Below, one piece after another: positions 14,701 through 23,184 of a stretch of 64,000 nt of DNA; within the stretch, counting starts at the first letter, position 1; each line of letters begins with the position of its first letter. Under the pieces are notes generated by a model. It was not told where the DNA came from. It worked only from the letters and a program-made list of their open reading frames with translations, and did no database searches. Position numbers and translations under genes: made by a program. The stretch comes from Zygnema cylindricum (lineage: Eukaryota; Streptophyta; Zygnematophyceae; Zygnematales; Zygnemataceae): NCBI GenBank assembly GCA_037447655.1, contig JBBHKE010001100.1, positions 62,001-126,000 on the forward strand, in the 5' to 3' direction.

Positions 14701-17086
14701 AGATCAAATACAACTAGATATGCTTAGCGCATAACAAATAATTTGCGAATTCGTTTCAAAAAATCAAGAGAGTCATTCTACACATTCTACCCCCAAAACA
14801 AAAACAAGACTCAAACGGCCAAGGTAAATACCAACAACAACATTTTTATCATCAACAACAGCCACAATTTACTGTACAATTTTGCTCAAAACAGACTGAC
14901 TTGCATATACTTGAGCCACAATTTACTGTACGATTTGGCTCAAAACAAACTGACTTGCATATATTTGAGGCCGCTATTCACAAATGAAGCGGGAACAGCC
15001 GTTGCAGCAAAATTCCACATCATGTCGGCAAACATCGGCCAGTCCTGAACACCCATAGCCATTAAGAATGTTAAAATGTGTACAAGAGTCGAGGTGCAAA
15101 TTGTACAGAAGGGACGGGAAGGGGAAAGTGAACAAGGACATTTATAATTAGTGTAACTGTGACAGAGACCATAAAAAGGGGGAAACCATGGGAGAGGTGA
15201 TTAAAATAGAGAGCGAAGGAAATGAAATCCACGCAGTCTATTGCAGCTTACATGCATAGTAGATATCAACCGCAGAAAAAATCAACAAAGTTTGATAACT
15301 AGAAAATAACAAAACCTCAGGAAATAGCAATAGATTTAGGGGGAACTAACCTTCGAAACCACTGATTGGCCAGCCACGCCTTCTAGAGCCGCAATTCGAT
15401 CTGTATTCAACCCGCACAACTCCTCCCCTTTTATGTTTACAATACAAAAGACTCAGCTCCCTATGGTCCTAATAATTTCTCGACAAATCCTTCTACAGGA
15501 AACGGGATTGGGATAAAACGCTTAGAAAATCCACACTCCAAGAGATTCTACACGCACTTTGCTGTCCATAAAACATGACATCACTCTCATTCTAGTCCAG
15601 TAGACCATTGTGACCTTGTCACGGTTTGAAAAGCTTGACCATATCCCACTGTTGGAAATAATACTGCGTTCAATATTAGAGTAGGTGGACTAACAGCAAG
15701 GATGAAAAAAAGGAATCTGAATAGGAACATGGGTGATTTCAGCCTGCTCGATTTGGTTTCGCAATTAATGTGGCTATTTCTACATTTTATGTGGATCACA
15801 AAAAACAAAAGTTGTGGGTCTAGACTAATTTGTGGGTCTGTACACCAATGGGCCTAGTGAGTGTTCATAGTACGGGTGTAATACTAAAATGTGTGGAAAA
15901 CCCATGGGTCATTTTTATCCTTTTGAAAGGGGCACATTACATTTAGATATACAGCATTCACGCAGCTCAAAATATAAGTGTTTAAAACTGGACTATCCGA
16001 CCATACACCAGCCTTATCAGACAAGATAAAGATGATATGTAAACTGGAAACACTTTGAAGGGACTAGGCATATTCTCTCCTACATTTTTTTTTGTCATTT
16101 TCTGGTCATGGTACCCAATATTTGACCAAATATCGGGTAACACGACAGAAAGGTGACCAAAACGTGACCAAAAAACTGTAAGTGAGAATAAACTTACTGA
16201 CTCACAATGTTCACTTGTTATACTTCCTGCAACATGAATCAACAGCAGTAACCTGCATGACAAATCGATCATGGGAAATTTACATTTCAGCAACTTAAAA
16301 GACTTGATACCAATGGAAAAAAAGAGGTTTGACTGCTAAAAAAGTCTTCATTCATGCCTGTTAAGAGTGTCCTTGAAATGAGAAGCCCGGACTGAATGGC
16401 GATGTACAGTGTCTCCTTAGACAGAAAAGACGGAACACATACAGAAAGTATCTCCCGCAAACGTTTTGCAAATAGTTTGTCGACGCCAATCTGTGTCAAA
16501 CACGATTCTATTAGTATTTGACATTGCGTGACTGAATAGCTTAGAAGCTGAAAGTACTAAGAAAACTAAACCGTTGTAATTATTAGTGTGAAAGCGGGTT
16601 TAGAACTACACTAATTAATGTTATGTCACGTAGCTCATTACGAGCCACCTAATTGGATAGTGTTATTAACAAAAATTCATACTTTTTGGGTAAAACAAAA
16701 TACGCATTTAATTTAGAGTGATTAATTCTAACAGCGATTGGCAATGTACAGATGCAAATGGCATCTTCTGAGGCTGGTTAAAAACAAAGAGCTCCAGAGT
16801 CAAAAACTGGGCAAATTTAAACTTATAAATCATATGAGATTCTACCAATTCCTTTCTGTATGGAAAAACAGGACCTAAAGTGGAAGCATAATGGTATAGA
16901 GCCGATGGGTTACCCACCTTACTAAGGAAACATAAAGTTAGGCTGACTCATTTTCTCTTGTTAACAAAAACAATTCGCAGAAGATAGCTCTTTTTTATTT
17001 CCCTCTAAAAACGCATGCCTCCTTATATTAGTAAGGATTATGTACTTTAAAGTAATACATTTATACTAATGTAGAGTATTGTATAA

Positions 17087-17156
<70 letters not shown>

Positions 17157-17699
17157 ACTACACTATACTTAAAAATTTAACAAAAAACAATACTGAAAGC
17201 CTATGACTCTCCTCCCTCTCTAAAAACCAGACCAATACTGAAAGCCTATGACTCTAAAAAGTGAAGAAACGACCATCACTTATGGAACAGTCTATTTGTA
17301 CCACTGGAAAGAAGGAACAATTGTGAACAATTATTTCGACACATATTGCATGAAAACCTGTCTAAAAAAGGGGTGTGTGTGAGAGAGGGAAGAGTGAGAA
17401 AACAAGGCGAGGCAGAGAAAGGGAGGGAGGGAGGAGGGAGGGGGGAGGGAGGAGGGAGGAGGGAGGGAGGGAGGGAGGGAGGGAGGGAGGAGGGAGGGGG
17501 GGGGAGGGAGAGACCGACCTGGCTCTTTACCACCTTTCTCAGCAGTATCTCCAGCAGAGCCTCCTTCCCGAGCAACAATTTCGCACAGAAACACTTGCTC
17601 CCTTTGTATTATTTTCAACTTCAACCTCATCTGCCCAAACAGAACAACTCCTCCACATATGGCCGCTATGGCTACCACTCGCCGCCTTTTCAGCTCCAT
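3721..17699 (-). CDS. ABC transporter, subfamily D (peroxisomal acyl-CoA half-transporter)
   Basis: Eighteen exons on the minus strand: 17699-about 17519, 16490-16358, 15400-15351, 15044-14955, 13911-13795, 13102-12987, 12452-12318, 11608-11473, 10635-10552, 9423-9370, 9089-8994, 8144-7999, 7697-7590, 6870-6771, 5689-5477, 5172-5099, 4284-4162, 3799-3721. Phases agree at every junction except exon 1 to 2, which is unresolved (an extra small exon may be missing). The protein is about 675 residues. Visible family marks are the NADQR loop, the EEVAF motif, a TM region, Walker A GPNGSGKSS (Ser codon split by an intron), signature LSGGERQR, Walker [14 protein letters not shown]-loop SIAHRP and an ABCD-like tail ending in [13 protein letters not shown] proteins dimerise and move acyl-CoAs into peroxisomes; that role is inferred from the family. 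The N-terminus has KRRR followed by a hydrophobic stretch; an upstream in-frame ATG at 17729 is an alternative start. Intron 2 has a GC donor. Confidence 0.93.
4288..4490. repeat. 32-bp tandem repeat in ABCD intron 16
   Basis: About six imperfect copies of a 32-bp unit that starts ACATTGGTCATAATATACCA. Each unit contains a small inverted repeat, CCAAT-N-ATTGG, so the array can fold. It begins a few bases upstream (in transcript sense) of the acceptor of exon 4284-4162 and fills the 3' end of that intron. It arose by local amplification; no coding or CRISPR character. Confidence 0.85.
5708..5781. repeat. (GA)n microsatellite in ABCD intron 14
   Basis: About 37 GA units. Read in gene sense it is (CT)n and ends 19 bases before the AG acceptor of exon 5689-5477, where the polypyrimidine tract belongs. 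Confidence 0.95.
5859..6000. mobile_element. AGGCATATTCTCACTT MITE, copy 1
   Basis: Terminal inverted repeats AGGCATATTCTCACTTAC and GTGCAAGTGAGAATATGCCT, flanked by ACT on both sides, consistent with a 3-bp target duplication. The interior repeats TTGGTCAT/ATGACCAA-type motifs and is close to palindromic. It lies in ABCD intron 14. Confidence 0.8.
6561..6753. mobile_element. CACCG-family MITE in ABCD intron 14
   Basis: Left end TA-CACCGTGAATCACTATTAG, right end AATAGCGATTCACGATG-TA. The interior repeats TTAGTGTTAATAACACTAA. It ends about 15 bases from the donor of exon 6870-6771. Confidence 0.8.
6911..7156. mobile_element. CACCG-family MITE in ABCD intron 13
   Basis: Left end TA-CACCATGAATCGTTGTTAG, right end TAGCGATGAAACGGTG-TA. 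The interior again holds GCGTTAATAACACTA and GCGCTAACAACACTA motifs. It lies in ABCD intron 13, 40 bp upstream of the acceptor of exon 6870-6771. Confidence 0.75.
8515..8695. mobile_element. AGGCATATTCTCACTT MITE, copy 2
   Basis: Left end AGGCATAATCTCACTTAC, right end GTACAATGAGAACATGCT, flanked by (C)AAT on both sides. The interior carries inverted GGTCATGTTACC/GGTAACATGA motifs as in the copies at 5859 and 16066. It lies in ABCD intron 11. Confidence 0.7.
8736..8920. mobile_element. CACCG-family MITE in ABCD intron 11
   Basis: Left end CACCGTGAACCGGTATTAGAG, right end GATAGAGATTCACGGTG-TA. The ends are inverted and the interior has family motifs such as TTAGTGTTATG and CATTAGTGTTAC. The left TA is less clear. 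Confidence 0.7.
10085..10283. mobile_element. CACCG-family MITE in ABCD intron 9
   Basis: Ends TA-CACCGTGAATCGTTATTAG and AATAACGATTCAAGGTG-TA. It is the reverse-orientation relative of the copy at 18558-18756: both contain the block reading GACGTGGCAGATTATGGTCC or its complement. Confidence 0.85.
12555..12736. mobile_element. CACCG-family MITE, degraded, in ABCD intron 6
   Basis: Left end TA-CACCGGCCGTTGCTACTATAG. The right end, near CAGAGGCCGAATAGTG, is badly eroded. The interior matches the subgroup at 562 and 14524 (a CTAAGTTATGTTTTG-like block followed by a GGGTCACTT-like block). Confidence 0.5.
13528..13743. mobile_element. CACCG-family MITE (CACCGCC subgroup)
   Basis: Almost perfect inverted ends, CACCGCCAATCGTTATTAGCG and CGCTAATAACGATTGGCGGTG, flanked by TA on both sides. 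About 216 bp and nearly the same element as 30048-30261. It lies in ABCD intron 5, within 60 bp of the donor of exon 13911-13795. Confidence 0.92.
14524..14690. mobile_element. CACCG-family MITE (CACTGCC subgroup)
   Basis: Ends TA-CACTGCCCATCGCTATTA and TAATAGCAGTGGGCAGTG-TA. Short version (167 bp) with a GTCACGTGGC block in the middle. It lies in ABCD intron 4. Confidence 0.8.
14861..14968. repeat. 54-bp tandem duplication across a splice donor
   Basis: Two copies of a 54-bp unit, 14861-14914 and 14915-14968, starting GCCACAATTTACTGTAC. The second copy contains the last 14 bases of ABCD exon 15044-14955, so the first copy is a decoy of the exon end inside the intron. Reading through to the decoy donor would meet an in-frame TGA. 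Confidence 0.85.
16066..16195. mobile_element. AGGCATATTCTCACTT MITE, copy 3
   Basis: Left end AGGCATATTCTCTCCTAC, right end GTAAGTGAGAATAAACTT, flanked by ACT on both sides. The middle has ACCCAATATTTGACCAAATA. It lies in ABCD intron 2. Confidence 0.75.
16357..16358 (-). promoter_or_regulatory. GC-type 5' splice site of ABCD intron 2
   Basis: Exon 16490-16358 must end after ACA-G to join AT-CGA of exon 15400-15351 in frame, giving [11 protein letters not shown], which fits the family. The intron then starts GCATGA rather than GT and ends in CAG. No GT lies nearby in a usable phase. Confidence 0.7.
16567..16746. mobile_element. CACCG-family MITE, eroded left end
   Basis: Right end TCTAACAGCGATTGGCAATG-TA is clear. 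The left end, near AACCGTTGTAATTATTAG, is eroded. The interior is like that of the copies at 14524 and 26919. It lies in ABCD intron 1. Confidence 0.6.
17085..17152. repeat. (TA)n(GT)n microsatellite
   Basis: A short TA run followed by 26 GT units, in ABCD intron 1. Confidence 0.95.
17404..17513. repeat. GGGA/GGA polypurine tract
   Basis: About 110 bp of GGGA and GGA units on the plus strand, so a CCCT polypyrimidine tract in the sense of the ABCD gene, starting just after exon 1. Long proline or glycine-rich open frames across it are an artefact of the repeat. Confidence 0.9.
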
Positions 17700-18007
17700 T
17701 TTCTTGTTTGTGTACTGTATGTAGTACACTACTAAAGACTTAAGGAAGTTACAAAAGCAGAAAAACAGAATCGTCTGAATACGGTACTCAAAAAGATACG
17801 TTTATGTAGTTTGGAAAAAAAGCGAATATGTGCCTTAACGGTTAAAGCTATTGAAAACTTTTGTTTAAATGCCTACAAACTGTTTTGGCAACGGATATTA
17901 ATCATGTTGAAGAGGCTTCTCTCGTAGTATATGCTGCCAGAACTGACTGCCCATATCTCCCCACAGTTGTGCAGGAGGCAGGACAACAGGCAAGGGCCTT
18001 CCGGCTA

Positions 18008-18540
18008 CACCGCGCATCGTTATTAGTGTCAAAGTTTAAATAGTGTGGAAGTAAATATACCGTCATTGACGCTAATTAAGAATTAAAAAAAAAAAAAAAA
18101 AAGGTGTATTCTAATTTCGGCGTTTATGCTAATTTGGGAACAGCAAAAATGGAATATTCGTCGTACGGTTATATACATTAATATATGTATCCGCACAAAA
18201 ATTTTAAAATCGTACGCCGTCGTGAAATTTAAACATCCGTACATGTAAGACTAATTTACGTGTCAAAACAATCCCGTTTTTTTAGCGCACGATCCTATGC
18301 GTGCACGTTTAACTCATTTTTTGTAATTTTTTCACTTGAAAAGGTACATTTATGTACGGTATGGCATCGACCGTACACCACACTATTTAGATATTATTGT
18401 AATTCGTCCTTTACGCTATTTTGTACGGTACCTTATTTAACGTCAAGGAAAAATTAAAATCATGTATCCTATTTGAGGAAAAAAATCAAAATTTTCAGAA
18501 CCCAAATTAGTGTCGTTGACAATAATAACGATGCGCGGTG
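18008..18540. mobile_element. CACCG-family MITE (CACCGCGCATCG subgroup)
   Basis: Perfect ends CACCGCGCATCGTTATTAG and AATAACGATGCGCGGTG flanked by TA. 533 bp, with several TACGGT/CGTAC-rich stretches. It lies between the divergent ABCD and glutaredoxin genes. The same element starts again at 18764 and, reversed, ends at 49917. Confidence 0.9.
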
Positions 18541-18557
18541 TACTGTCCTGCACAGTA

Positions 18558-18756
18558 CACCTTGAATCGTTATTAGCGTATAAAAAATATTAGTGTAAAG
18601 AAAAAGTTAGCGTCATTCATTCAAATTTAGTGCTAGGAGACGTGGCAGATTATGGTCCACGTATTTAAATAGTGTAATCTATTCTATTTAAGGTATCAAT
18701 GTCAAAATTTTAGGGTGCCGATATAGAGTACATAAGGCTAATAACGATTCACGGTG
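18558..18756. mobile_element. CACCG-family MITE (CACCTTG/CACCGTG subgroup)
   Basis: Ends CACCTTGAATCGTTATTAGCG and GCTAATAACGATTCACGGTG. It starts only 17 bp after the previous MITE ends and stops 7 bp before the next one begins. Confidence 0.88.
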
Positions 18757-19249
18757 TGCTGTACACCGCGCATCGTTATTAGTGTCAAAGTTTAAATAGT
18801 GTGGAAGTAAATATACCGTCATTGACGCTAATTAAGAATTTGTAAATTAGAAAAAAAAAGGTATATTCAAATTTCGGCGTTAATGCTAATTTGGGGACAG
18901 CAAAAATGGAATATTCTCCGTACGATTGTACACATTAATATATGTAACCGTACACAATCTTAAAAATTGTACGACGGCGCCAAATCGAGTATCCGTACCG
19001 ATCAGACAATTTTACGGCGCTTATGTGTCAACGCTATACCGCGTAACGTAAAGTTTAACTTCAATTTTTTTTTTACGTTTACGGAAGGGTTAACGGAATT
19101 TGACGAAATAATACGTTGCACTTTGTAGTACTTTTTGGGCGGTTAACTGAACATAAATTTTACGGGAACGTACGGAATTGTACGGATAAACTGATTATCA
19201 TGGAACGGTAAAAAGACGGCGGACACAAAGTACAACGGATGCAAAATAA

Positions 19250-19490
19250 CATTATGCTCGCCACCGGAATCGAACGGACGAAATTCAATGAGAAAATACG
19301 AGCGGACGGTCAGCGTGAGCGCCGGCATCTCGGAATGGCTTTTTTGGCGGCTTTTGCCAAAAAAGCCGACGGATTGACACGTGGCAGGTTTCCAGTGGAT
19401 CCTAAAAAATAAAGGGACAAAGCCACGGCGTCGGATGTGAAAAGTACATCGTTTTAAGTGGAGCCGTACTAAAGACGTACACACCTTATG
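19250..19490 (-). repeat. Copia-LTR-like block with CACGTG module
   Basis: In reverse orientation this block resembles the copia LTRs at 38571-38660 and 44475-44570. The shared order is CCACGTGTCAAT, then AA(A)GCCGCCAAAA-like, then a CTCGGC-like element, then CGTCCG. It is also close, in direct orientation, to 39285-39540. It looks like a relic of an LTR. Confidence 0.55.
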
Positions 19491-19619
19491 CTGGCTACTG
19501 TACTTTCGGGTTGTACAAATGATCTGATTGGTAGGTACCTCAAGGGTTGTGAGTAGGGCGCGTCGAGGGAATAAGACGTACAGTTGAGTGTACATGCCGT
19601 ACATTTATCTGTACGGCTC

Positions 19620-19797
19620 GTACAGTTATCGCCGATAGTTATCGTTATCGGAATTATCGCCAATAAGTAGCCCATATTATCGGCTACTTATCGGCGATAA
19701 GACCGATTGCGATATATCGTACCAATATATCGATTATCGGGTCCCCGAAAAAAGGCCCATATCGGTTATCGGCAAATCCTTACCGATACACAACACT
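19620..19797. repeat. TATCG-rich inverted repeat ending in CAACACTAG
   Basis: Dense TATCGG/CCGATA repeats around a near palindrome (TAGCCCATATTATCGGCTA). The end ACACAACACTAG resembles the TAGTGTTG end at 46489, so both may be pieces of one element type. Confidence 0.45.
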
Positions 19798-20499
19798 AGT
19801 AATTTGGATCTTTGAAAAAAAAAATGTCGGTCGCAAACATGCTTACACTAATATAGGTCTCCGTACAAAATCTGACAAATCGTACACAAATCGTACATTC
19901 ACACGGTCGAAACGCGGCTGTCGGACGAATATGTGCGAGCGGGATTTTTTACGACCTGGTTTTTTTTCCTTTTTAGAACGCACATTCTCATGCGTCCGCC
20001 GTTACTAAAACTAATTTGTTGTACTTTTTAACTTAAAAGGTACATTTATGTACGGTCTGACACTGTACACCACTCTATTTAAGAGAACGTACTGAAAATA
20101 ACCCTAAGTAGAATAAAGAAAAAAATAGAATGAACTACACTAATGGAGAATAAAAAATAAAAAAAGTGGGACGGAATTAGCGTACACAACGCTAATAACG
20201 ATTGGCGGTATAGTGTAGTTTCTTTTCCTGTCCCGCAAAAGTACAGCTCACTCGATACTTCATCATATTATTGTTGCCGTACAGTCGATTTAGTACATAC
20301 TGTATTGTACTGTACTCTAATTGACTAATTTCGGATTTTCAATTTTTCACAAAGCAGATTTAAGTTTGAAGAGGACTTTTTAATGTCACAATTTACAAAT
20401 TTGGCGTGAAAACGCTCCACATATTGAAGAAGGACATTTCCCTCTTTCTTGATCTCTTTCCTATTCAGCCATAACTACCTACATACCGATTCAAGAGAC

Positions 20500-23184
20500 A
20501 TGGCTCGAATCATGGCTGTCCTTCTTCTCCTTTGTTTCTCCTTTATGGCCGTCAGCTACGTGTCAGCAAATCAAAGCCCTGAAGACTTTGTTAAAGCAAC
20601 AATTGCCGGTCATCCCGTCGTCATCTTCTCCAAATCTTACTGTCCGTATGTGCCTATGTTTGCTCTTACTCTAGACTCTATCTTGTATCGCTGGTATCTT
20701 TTTTGTGTTTTTATTTAAGACGGCTCCAAAGTAGCCTTTGTTATTCTGACAATACGATTCCGTTTGGATGGATCTGGAAAAACAGGTATTGTAGGAGAGC
20801 TAAACAAGTGTTTAGTCAACTTGGTGTAAAGCCTTTTGTGGTGGAGCTTGATGAAAGAGGTAAGAGATAAAAATATTGTTTCGTTTTATCTCTGATTTTT
20901 ATTACACGCCAGTGTACAGAAATGAATGGTTGTTGTCACATTACGTGAATCGGTTTCACATCTATGCTTATTGATTCATGTAGTTTCGAAATTTTGCCCC
21001 TTTGATGTGTATGTCTGTGACTTCATGTCTTTTTTTTTCCTTTCTTTTTTCCGATTTGCAGGCCTCAGTTTGAGCCAGTTTGCTGAGGTAACGCAAAATG
21101 CTTTGTTTTTGGTTTTTCACTATTTGAAGTTCTATTTATAATTATTTATTAATTTAACACAGTTTTTTCGGCTTGGTTTTTTATAGTTTTTGTGTGTTTC
21201 GAGTATCTATGGTCTTCACTATATTAGGGTTAATGCAGCGAATCCTGTGTGAGGAATTCCATTGGAGAATTTTGTTCTTTAAAGCCAAAGTTTTTCAACG
21301 TTTGGAGTTTTATTTGTATTCATTAAATTGTTTAACAAAATGTCTTGTTTTCTGCTTTTTCCTAGTGTTTGTGAGTTTTGAGTAGTAACAGCCTTCGCTA
21401 TAATAGGGCTATTTCACCGAATTTTCCTTGGTTCGGTACATCTGTTAAATTGTCATTTATGTACTTTTCAATCTGGTCATGGAAGAACGTACATGTGTTT
21501 GTTTCTGCGATAATCTATGCGAATTTTCTCTTTGTTTTCGTTTGACAATCTCTTCTGAATGTGTATTTTACTTGCCACCCATCATGATGAATATGACTGG
21601 TTCACGGAATTGTATATGGCCATCGTTTGTTAAATCACATTAATGTTCTTGACATTCTTATTTTTTCTTTTTTAGGTCTTCAAGTTGCTATGGTTAGATA
21701 AGGCGAAGTCTGGTATGTATCTGAATGTGCTATGATGAGGAATTGTTGGTATCTCCACAACTGTGTGCCATTTAATATTCTGGAACGTTTGGTTATCATT
21801 ATGGCTCAGCTTTATTGGGGTGTTTGTTGTTTTCAATTTTTATTTATGATCATTGAATGACCCATTTTCAATGATTGAGCACTTTTTGGCTGTAAACTTA
21901 TTTTCCAGGTTGTGAACAACTGCCTAATCATTAGAGATGAAAAAATTGGAAATGAATCAGAGACACACCAATGAAGGCTACCCCTTGTAGGGTAATTATA
22001 TGGACGCAATTGCTGGTGATACTGGCCAATAATCACCGAAATCATACAGAAAGATGTATGTTTCTTACAAAATTGTACAAATTTCCGTAAATTTACAGTG
22101 ATTATTGCGCCAGTAATGCCAGTTACAGTGTATGTATAATTTCCCTGTTATAGTGTTTTCCTGTTGGACGGAAATATTTGGGCCAATACATGAATATATT
22201 GTATTTGGATTTCACGTTTCTAGTGATGGAAACTATGGCTGTCATGTCCTGGTAATTAAAGGTGGATGAAGATGACAACTGACAGGTCCAAAGCTGAGAT
22301 CACCAATGAGAGAGAGGGGAAGGAGTGAAGGAGGGGGAGGGAGGCAGGCAGGGAGGCAGGGAGGGAGAGGGAGAGGGGGAGGAGAGGGTGATAGCGAGGG
22401 TGAGGGTGAGGGAGAGGGGAAGAGAGAGAGAGAGAGAGACAGAGATCAAGCATGCATTTTAACCTAACACTCTGGTGATTGGGAATTTTGACTGGGAATT
22501 TGCAGATGATGGTCAGGACATCCAGAATGCAGTCAGTTCTATTGTAGGGCGACGAACAGTCCCTCAAGTATTTGTCAATAGTCGCCATATTGGAGGCTCA
22601 GATGGTTCGTCGCTGAAATCCTTGTACAACTGACAATTTTTTATGAGAGTAGTAACAAATGAAATTTTACGCTCTTTCTCTCTGGCCGTGGGATTCAAAT
22701 ATAAGCAGTTGCACAAAAAATCATTAATTTATGCAATCTTTGCAATGTCTTTTAGAGCTGAGGTCGGTTGATTTGAGTCTGGACACTTTTCTAATCCACT
22801 GTCAGTTGCAGTGTATATTATGTCCATGGTCAAGTTGTGATACCTTGTCACTTAAGTGTAAAAAAGTTTTATTTCATAATCAGAAACCTGTGGCTAAAAG
22901 GTTTACCTTATATTCGTACCATGAACAGCCTAAGACAAAATCATCATGACAAAGTTGTATTTTAAGTATTACCTGGCATGGCGTGTGAACATCAGAAACA
23001 TAGCAGTTATTCTAGCCATATGGCCGTGGATGTTGTGGATTTTAATTTTACTTTTTTTGTTTTTTTTTTCTGTTTTTGTTTTCTTTTTGTTCTGTTTTTT
23101 TTTGCCGTTGCAGATACTGTGGCAGCGTTTGAGAGTGGAAAGTTGGAAAGACTCGTATCAAAGACAGCGAGGCAGGAATTGTAA
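20500..23184 (+). CDS. CPYC-type glutaredoxin with signal peptide
   Basis: Four exons: 20500-20645, 20786-20859, 22506-22604 and 23114-23184, all phases consistent, 129 residues. The N-terminus ([20 protein letters not shown]) is a clear signal peptide. The redox site CPYC is split by intron 1 between CC and G of the Pro codon. TVPQVF and GGSDDTV are the usual glutathione-binding segments (the TVP cis-proline and the GG-SD loop). The end is [14 protein letters not shown]. Family knowledge: dithiol glutaredoxins reduce disulphides and glutathionylated proteins with glutathione. The signal peptide points to the secretory pathway, like plant GRXC3/C4. QEL at the end is not a classical KDEL. An in-frame upstream ATG at 20449 would bury the signal peptide, so I prefer 20500. 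Confidence 0.93.
21062..21087 (+). other. Possible cassette exon A in the glutaredoxin gene
   Basis: 26 bp preceded by TTTGCAG and followed by GTAACG. Together with 21676-21712 it adds exactly 63 bp (21 codons, no stop) between exons 2 and 3 and keeps the frame. It reads GLSLSQFAE. Glutaredoxins do not need it; it may be chance. Confidence 0.3.
21676..21712 (+). other. Possible cassette exon B in the glutaredoxin gene
   Basis: 37 bp preceded by TTTTTTAG and followed by GTATGT. It reads [12 protein letters not shown] and joins exon 3 in phase only if cassette A is also used. Confidence 0.3.
22297..22441. repeat. Polypurine GGGA/GA tract in glutaredoxin intron
   Basis: About 145 bp of GGGA, GGCA and GA units, ending in a pure GA run, some 65 bp before exon 3. 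Confidence 0.9.

Larger units (their letters stand above)
18764..20210. mobile_element. Composite of CACCG-family MITE pieces
   Basis: The left end CACCGCGCATCGTTATTAG is that of the 18008 subgroup, but the right end near 20110-20210 (GCTAATAACGATTGGCGGTA) is that of the 13528 subgroup. A full single element is therefore unlikely. Inside are a block related to copia LTR sequence (19250-19490) and a TATCG-rich block (19620-19797). Probably several nested or joined insertions. Confidence 0.6.

Noticed and set aside
16861-16930. Missing small exon between ABCD exons 1 and 2
   Set aside because: Phase suggests one, and weak splice sites exist here, but no segment gave a convincing peptide; left unresolved.
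17276-17743. Pro-, Gly- and Arg-rich proteins on both strands
   Set aside because: Driven by the GGGA polypurine tract. Only the ABCD first exon in this region is supported.
19143-19604. 153-codon minus-strand gene
   Set aside because: It covers the LTR-like module and MITE sequence; no family motif.
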